DNA from: Exophiala sp. HKRS030
Lineage: Eukaryota > Ascomycota > Eurotiomycetes > Chaetothyriales > Herpotrichiellaceae
Reading direction: 5' to 3'
DNA length: 64,000 nucleotides
Assembly: GCA_023897205.1 (NCBI GenBank)
Contig: JAHWDD010000005.1
Location: 3,472,001 to 3,536,000, forward strand
Positions 57,397 to 64,000 of the stretch are shown one piece after another (the first letter of the stretch is position 1; each line of letters starts with the position of its first letter). A model generated the notes under the pieces. It saw only the letters and a program-made list of their open reading frames with translations, was not told the DNA's origin and made no database searches. Made by a program: the position numbers and the translations under genes.

Positions 57397-60300
57397 TCAA
57401 TCCTGCTGATCCGGAGCCTCTTCGACGTCACTAGCATCCTCGCCTCCTTCGTCCATAGCTTCGGCCGTTACTGGCGCCCCGTCCTCTTTGTTCCCTCCCT
57501 TCTTCCCTTTTCCGCCATAAGAGATGACTTTCCATCCATTTGGTCGACTCGGATCTTTGACATATTCCGACATTGGGAACTAGATTTCAACCATGTTAGC
57601 GTTTACCTCGCTTTCCTCACCAACACCATCATCACCGACAATCACTTACATAATGATCATTCTTCTTCATCGTCACCACCCATGGCACATTGTCGAATGT
57701 CATCGCCCGCAGTCGGAAATACGTATTGTCCTCAATCTTGTTGACTTCGGTCACAAACGCGTCCAGATCAGGAGTCTTCACCCCGTTGACATGGGTGATG
57801 AAATTCGTCGGTGCCAGTCCATATTGATACGCAGGTGATCCTCGGCTTCTAGCGCTCACATAAATCTCCGAATGAAGTTTGCTGATTTGCTGTCGAACAG
57901 CATGATGTGGTTTCTGTAGTACCGCTCCACAGAATATCACTGCTCGCGATGTCTCGAGGTCTTGCGTTTGTACTGTTGGTACTCTGAGTTTGACCTCTTG
58001 CCCTTTCCGTACCACCAAAGCATCGAGCCACTCTTGATCGTACATAATGTCAAAGTCAGACACCCGTGTGATCAACTTATCATTCAATGTCAGAATGATA
58101 TCTCCCTCTTGGAGTAGTTGCCCGTCATTCGGTCCGTTTGCTGGTCCACAATCAACCTTTCTCACAATGAACAGTTGATGTCTTGACGGATTGGCCTTCG
58201 CCACCTTTTTAATCCACTCCTCCGCCACACCCATAATTCGGCATTGGGCCATCTGCACCACGTATGACTCCATGTTAAGGATTCGGAGTTGAGGAGTATG
58301 TCCTGCTCGAATCTGATCAACCACAGGCTTGATCATGCTGGTCGCCAGACCTAGGTGGTATTCTGTGTCTCGGTGGCTGCCTTGGCTGCGTTCACCCATA
58401 TACGTCAACCACAAAGCTTGCACCACACCGTCTGCGCCAATCAAAACGCCCGAAGAGCATTGCGAAGACAAACCGGTATCGACCGTGATTGCATCCAGGT
58501 TCACCGCTCGGTATCGTGGTGCCGCCGCATTGGCAGGTATACCGACAGCTGTGATATCGGTCACCGTTGTCTTTGCCACCACCACCCTGTGATTTTGATT
58601 GAAGCCAACAAAGATTGTGTCAGCTCCCTGCTTGATCATTTCTGTCGAGAGTTTGGCACTTTGCACCGGGGCTTGTACCAACTTGGGATCATACTGGATG
58701 ACAGTATAGTTCGTCAAAGGATGGAGGAACGTAACCTTCCCCTCAGTCTGTATAGAATCGGCCACAGTCACCGTGATGTCGCACAAGTCATATGGCACGA
58801 TTGCTCTCGAAACGATCACCAATCCTTTTTCAGCGTCAATCACCAAGCCAAATCCCGTTCTACGAGCCTGCGGATACCCATCGATTTTCACAGGCATGTA
58901 ACAAGAAACCTTGACAAACGATCGCACGATCTCGGCGGCAGCAGGTAGGTTTACCCCATCTAGTTGAATGAAGTCGGCCACTTTGGCTTCAGGGGCCACG
59001 GCTGGGCGAGAAAGTCCAAGGTCTTGAAAGTCCCATAGACCGGTCTTATCATTTCTGACCGAAAGTCTCATCTTCGGATGCCAATGTCTATCCACGTGAA
59101 TGATGCTTGTTGCTCGAGTGTGGAGATCTCGAATATGACGATACGAAATCACCACCCGGGCTCGATCAGGAATATCTTTCATGACTTGGATAAATGTGTC
59201 GAGGTCCGGTGTTGGTTTCTGATCAACAGTGTCGATAATCCATCCCGACAAGGCATTGTCCAACTTGAAGGAGCCTGCTGCCTCACAAACGTACAGACCC
59301 TTGCATGCAATAGCGTAGAGCCGAGCTTGTTGGTAGGAAAGGTTGTGGAAACTGCCGCCAGCCACGGTGACAAATCGATCCGGAGTGATTGCATGTAGGT
59401 CGCGTACATCGAGTGTAACCTCATGATCTTCTCCGCCTCTTTGGAACAGTAGGTGGACTGTACCTCCCACACTGGAGTCTAAAATGTCGTCCAATTTGAC
59501 GAATGATGTGAGAAGGTCCCCATTGACTTTGATCAGAACATCTCCTTCTTGGATTTTGTTGTCTGCAGGTCCTTCGGGTAGTACAATCTCGGCGACTAGC
59601 ATACTGTTTTCGGTGGGAGAATGTTTGCGGACCTCGGATTCCCAGTTTGGTGTTAAACCTAGCCTTCGGCAGTCATCGAATGGTTTTAACATCCATTGAG
59701 TTTGGATGGTCCCTCTAGTGATGGGTGAGTTTTGCTGCAGGCACTTCAAAGCTCGCGACGGTCGGTCAAGTGGCAGGAAGTAATCTGTCGCAGCGCCATC
59801 GACGCGGCCGCCGGCCTGCAGCGCAACCGCGTTTCCACTGAGATTTACCACGGGACTACCAGAACTGCCACCAGTTGCGGCGGCTGCAGCCTGAATGTAA
59901 TTTGTATTGAAATCACTGTAACCTTCACCATACTCGGGAGCATTGCGATCTAGACGACTGATAACTCCAGACAAAATGCTCAACTTCTCGCCAGCGTCAT
60001 TACCCACCACGCGCACTTCTACTCCAACTTTGGCTGACTCGGGTTGTAATTTTAGGGCCTGAAGTTGCATGTACTTGATTGCTTTGGGGTCGAACTGCAG
60101 GATGCCGAAATCATGAACGGGATCTCGATAGACGGGCCGAACGTCGCACTACGAACGAGTTAGCAGACTCATCGACATGTGGAGGAGCGGTGGGTTAAGG
60201 AGAGGTAGGTAGACTCACTTCTTCGTGATTGTCAAACACGCAGTAACCCCAAAAAGGACCAGCGCACACCACATGGCGATTCGTCAAGATGTAACCATTT

Positions 60301-60628
60301 TCTGCATCGACCACGAAACCTGTTGCCTGGCTGGATGTGGAGAGATCTGTGTCAAAGGAACATGTTTGACAAAAGTGGATGGAAACGACACTCTTGATGA
60401 CTTTTTCAATAGTGGCTTGCCATTCTGGTGAATCTCCAGCTGCTGCAATGGCGTTGATGATGGGCACGGCGTTGGACTCGGCCTCAATGTCATAGACAGA
60501 ACCCCCTTGAGGTGTTGCATCCCCGGGGTAGGAACTCCGTTCTCCTGCTTCAGTTGTTTCTTTGGTCTTTCGATGGCTGAGATGGGGCTCGACCTTCGCT
60601 TGGGGCGTGCCTCTCCGTTCGCGGACAT
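57397..60628 (-). CDS. NMA111: Nma111 HtrA-like nuclear serine protease (one frameshift)
   Basis: Pro-apoptotic HtrA/Omi-type protease with duplicated protease and PDZ units. Three exons: 60628-60219, 60148-57650 and 57579-57397. It starts [18 protein letters not shown], a basic nuclear-signal-like region. Catalytic triad: His119 in TNRHVV, Asp150 in PVHDFGILQ, Ser233 in [13 protein letters not shown]-type segments follow ([20 protein letters not shown] and later), then a degenerate second protease half ([14 protein letters not shown]). The frame breaks at CCCCGGGG 60521-60528; one base repairs it. A GTAAGT at 57649 and an acceptor at 57580 reveal a last exon encoding [20 protein letters not shown] and an acidic tail to 57397. 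Total 1030 aa, family-like. Confidence 0.93.
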
Positions 60629-61215
60629 GTTGGAGAAAGGAGCACGAGTGGGTTGCGAAGAGGCGGTGGAAAGGCGGAATACGTTGGATTGAGGTCTGCA
60701 AGGATGAGGAATGGGAGGAGTGTGTAACGAGGAATGGGTGAGAATTGAAAATGAAAGCGGCCGTAGAGGTCTTGTAGGTGTGGAGAAGCAGCGAGTGGTT
60801 CGCAAAGGCCTAGTATGAAGTGAAGTACGACGGCAGATACCGAACGTTTTAGTTGTATTACAAGGAAGTGTGAATAGAAAAGATGCCCTGGTTGGGATAG
60901 GCCAGTGACTGGGTATCATCCAGAAGCTGAGGGATGTGCGAAACAAGGCTTTTTATCGAGTCCAAGCTCTAAGAGGGAGAAAAGAATGGTGACGACGATC
61001 CTGACGAAGGATGCTGACGCCTTGTTCGGAGATGCAAGGCTGTGATCGAGCCTAGATGAAGTTGGATTGTAAGCGCTGAGACTCTCTTGTTTTCATTGCA
61101 TATCACATTCACATTTCATGTTGTTTCTTTCTGCATGACGCTTGCAGTTTCTATGATGTACCGTACCACATTGCTATCTGTTAGCGTCTTAATACGGCAG
61201 AGCGCATGTACGGTA

Positions 61216-61236
61216 GAGTCACGAGTCACGAGTCAC
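61216..61236. repeat. GAGTCAC x3 tandem repeat
   Basis: Three perfect head-to-tail copies of a 7-bp unit containing GAGTCA, which resembles a bZIP/TGACTC half-site. Confidence 0.8.
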
Positions 61237-61350
61237 GACCGGTTTTAGCAAACGATAGGCTGGCATTGACTCTCGAGTCCCTGGGTCTCCTGTGACCTTC
61301 TAATAAGTATAATAGGCGTCCTAGGCGTCGTCTCATGCACCCCTAGGGAC

Positions 61351-61370
61351 CCTTAGGCACCCTTAGGCAC
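61351..61370. repeat. CCTTAGGCAC x2 tandem repeat
   Basis: Two exact 10-bp copies; the core TTAGGCAC is shared with the minisatellite at 29318-29361. Confidence 0.75.
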
Positions 61371-62256
61371 CAGCAGACTCCCCTAGGCTCCAGGTTCTTC
61401 ATTTTGCCGACGTGCTCTGTGTCAGCCTGTGCGAGTATTTGTCTTAAGGCTCAGGCTGGGGGCCACGTTGAATGCGATGCCTGCAGTACCCTCTGACTCA
61501 CTAGCTAGCCCATTATACTTAAATTTTACTCCTTCCCTCAGGCCTTGTTGTCGACGGAGCTTAGCTTAGTGACAGCTACGGAGATGTTTAACTACTGGAG
61601 GTATGTCGGAGATCGGAATCCACAGCCTTCAGGCCCCGATTTCCCCCGCAGATCGAATTGAAGACTGTTGTTAGGCTATTGGCTGGGCACGGCTGGGTCA
61701 CGAGTTGTTCCCTTCCCAAGCCAGGAAGGAGGTGAGCTGGAACCACAAACCGCAGGTGCCACGAGGTGCTCACCCCCAAACGTCCTGTCCTTCGCTCCTT
61801 CCTCCATTCCCGACTTGTAATTACCCGACGTTCCGGTTCAGCCTCACTCATCTTGATCTTCATCCCATCGTCGTCAATTTCAACCTCATCCTGTCCCAGT
61901 CATTCATCCACGGAGACCGCGTCTCTCTTTTATTCGCTGATGCATCGCGTTTCAATCTAACCATAGAAAACCCACCATGTCAATCAGGTAGGACAAAATA
62001 TTGATCGACTTCCTAATCTGTCCGCATCAGCCAAAGCCAAGATGAAACCTCGGGAGAGGCGTGCCATGCCACTGGCACACAATTTCTTACTTTCGATGAC
62101 ACACCCGATCTTGGCTTTGAACTCCGCCCATCAGCATCCATATTGTTTTCGTGGCTCACAGACCAAATACTGTCTTTGAATTCTTTGTGAAGCTTCTCGA
62201 CTTCCTTTTCCATAACCCCTCTCACACCATCAATATCCCCAGACTATTTTCCCATC

Positions 62257-64000
62257 ATGAATTGTCCATCGCGTGTTGACGAAAACCTCTTCCACCCTGA
62301 TTGGAATCAGAATCCCCCTTTCTTGGCCTCGGACCTGACGACACGTCAAGATCTTGGCGGAATTGCCAACTCAAGGGAGCACAAATATGATGACCTGGGT
62401 CCTGGAAATGCTTCAATTGATGGTGCTGCCGAAGCCTATCTCTCCCAAGTCAGCTATCAGTTCAGGGAGAAGCAGTCTCCGGCTTCGTTAGGGCGTGACG
62501 GTTTGCTATTACCATTGAAAGATGATCTTAAATCTTTCACTGGGCAGCTTACCTCACGCCTCAACCATACAATCTCAACATTCTACGACTATCACCAAAG
62601 GAATTCTTCCGCTGCATGGCCTGTCGTGTCAGGCTTCCTTTTCACCCTTACGAATGCAGCCCTACTGTTGGCACATTATGGGCTTTCGAACAGGACAGTA
62701 CGACATAATAACCTCGAACCTGTTTCGTTCCCGCCAAACCCTAATGGCCTTCTCGAAGCACACAGCGTAGTTAAACGGGACACATGCCTGGATAATCATG
62801 CCAACCAAGAGTACGATCTTCCGCTTCACGTCGGAGCGGTCTTCATCATTCTCTTCGTCTCTGGGACTGCCTGTGCATTTCCCCTTGTGGTCTTGAAAGT
62901 CCCACGTCTTCGAATCCCTTCGACATTTCTCTTTGCAGCAAGGCATTTCGGAACCGGTGTGCTGATCGCCACCGCATTCGTGCATCTTCTTCCTACCGCG
63001 TTCGGCATGCTAGGTGATCCCTGTCTCAGCAACTTCTGGACGTCTGATTACCCAGCCATGCCAGGTGCCATTGTCTTAGCCGCCGTGTTTTTCGTTACCA
63101 TTATCGAAATGGTCTTTACACCAGTACGATCGTGCTATCCATCAACTCCACCCGTTGCATCAAATGTAGGAGAAGCTCCTACGAATGACCAGTCCACTGC
63201 GGCTCCAATACCTGAGGCCACATCATTTTCACCTCTCAGTCGATCTACAACCAATAAAGATAATGAAGTACCGATGCGCAATCTCGGTCTCCTCAAAGGC
63301 CGTTCCTCCAGCGTTGGTCAAAGGGTATCACGCCTCGCCGAAAATCGAGAAATTACAGAAATCCGGCAACCTGAGGCACTATCTCAACAATATGCCGTAA
63401 AGGATCAGTCCGATCCTAAGCAAGAAGATTTCTCCCGGCACCTAGAACCTCAACACAGTTCTAACAGCTTTGAGATCGAACTCACCCCTGAGCAGAAACA
63501 CAAAAAGGCAATCATGCAGTGTGCTCTGCTTGAATTGGGAATCCTTTTCCACAGCGTCTTCATCGGCATGGCACTGAGCGTCTCATCCGGCAACGATTTT
63601 GTCGTTCTTCTTATTGCCATCGTCTTCCATCGTAAGTTTTGATATGCCTCCCGACAAGCTACTTCGGCCTTTCGACTTTCAAATTCCTGAGAACCGAAGG
63701 TATTCTACCTGTACCAGTTCAGCTTAGCTAACCTCACACACGTTGCGACAGAAACATTCGAAGGCCTAGCACTCGGCTCGCGCATCGCAGACATCAAATG
63801 GCACGACCGTGCCGTGCAGCCGTGGTTGATGGCTCTAGCTTATGGATGCACGTAAGTATTGAAGCCTTCAATTTCCTCCCTCCATCACCCTTTGGACCGG
63901 CGAAGACTAACACGTACGCAACGCCAGAACACCAATTGGCCAAGCTCTCGGCCTAGGTCTACACACTTTGTATAATCCAGGCTCGGAACTCGGCCTTTTG
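62257..64000 (+). CDS. ZIP-family zinc/iron transporter (3' end outside window)
   Basis: Divalent-metal importer of the Zrt/Irt group. ATG is at 62257. A long N-terminal part contains one hydrophobic segment (WPVVSGFLFTLTNAALLLAH). The ZIP core begins at LPLHVGAVFIILFVSGTACA, then FAARHFGTGVLIATAFVHLLP with the His of helix 2, a Ser-rich cytosolic loop, and helix 4 LLELGILFHSVFIGMALS. Introns at 63632-63751 and 63852-63927 lead to HQTFEGLALGSRI and TPIGQALGLGLHTLY. The metal-binding HSVFIG and HQTFEG histidines are present. The gene runs off the right edge after about 500 residues. The N-terminal extension of about 180 residues is longer than in classical Zrt1. Confidence 0.92.

Larger units (their letters stand above)
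60629..62256. other. Divergent intergenic region NMA111-ZIP
   Basis: 1.6 kb. Contains short tandem repeats (61216-61236, 61351-61370) and CCTAGG-rich sequence at about 61318-61392. The frame at 61588-61863 (-) is not supported. 61.7-62.2 kb looks like the ZIP leader. Confidence 0.45.

Noticed and set aside
1..64000. CRISPR arrays, rRNA and tRNA genes
   Set aside because: No regularly spaced repeats, no rRNA-like sequence, and no cloverleaf with matched acceptor and T-arm was noticed; a covariance-model scan was not possible.

Overview
The window is nuclear DNA from a filamentous ascomycete (Pezizomycotina). It has short GT-AG introns (mostly about 45-110 nt), fungal-restricted families (HET domain, Zn2Cys6 factor, Nst1, DUF7918, Dal5-type permease), genes on both strands and moderately long AT/GC-balanced intergenic spacers. 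I cannot place it more precisely; a eurotiomycete or dothideomycete is a guess.

Layout. 0.3-2.9 kb: sec18/NSF (+). 4.0-5.4 kb: F-box/LRR-like protein (+). 6.9-9.2 kb: Dal5-family anion permease (-). 9.2-13.1 kb: gene-poor. 13.1-15.5 kb: HET-domain protein (+). 16.7-17.3 kb: small coiled-coil protein (-). 18.2-20.1 kb: DUF7918 protein (+). 21.8-23.4 kb: oligoribonuclease REX2 (+). 24.5-28.0 kb: NST1 (-). 28.9 kb: a Tc1/mariner-like MITE. 30.2-30.8 kb: RHO2 GTPase (+). 32.1-32.9 kb: mitoribosomal protein mL40 (-). 33.5-34.9 kb: RING-CH membrane E3 (-). 35.7-37.2 kb: galactokinase (+). 38.6-52.8 kb: a metabolic block with CoA ligase (+), MFS exporter (+), Zn2Cys6 regulator (-), AnmK/levoglucosan-kinase-type sugar kinase (-), MFS sugar transporter (+) and a second CoA ligase (-). 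53.9-55.2 kb: reticulon (-). 57.4-60.6 kb: NMA111 HtrA-like protease (-). 62.3 kb to the end: ZIP metal transporter (+, cut by the window edge).

Two things stand out. First, ten genes are broken by fourteen single-base frameshifts. Each is repaired by adding one base in a short G/C run (one case could equally be an adjacent A run), and each repaired gene has a length divisible by three and consistent splice phases. Essential genes such as sec18 are among them, so base-calling or assembly contraction is far more likely than gene decay. Automated gene models here would lose real C-termini, including a peroxisomal SKL signal. Second, the divergent pair of a fungal AnmK/levoglucosan-kinase homologue and a sugar transporter, next to a Zn2Cys6 regulator, looks like an anhydrosugar-utilisation locus. 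It lies between two CoA ligases that both end in peroxisomal targeting tripeptides.

No rRNA, CRISPR array or convincing tRNA was seen. Exon borders come from reading splice sites and family conservation, not from transcripts.
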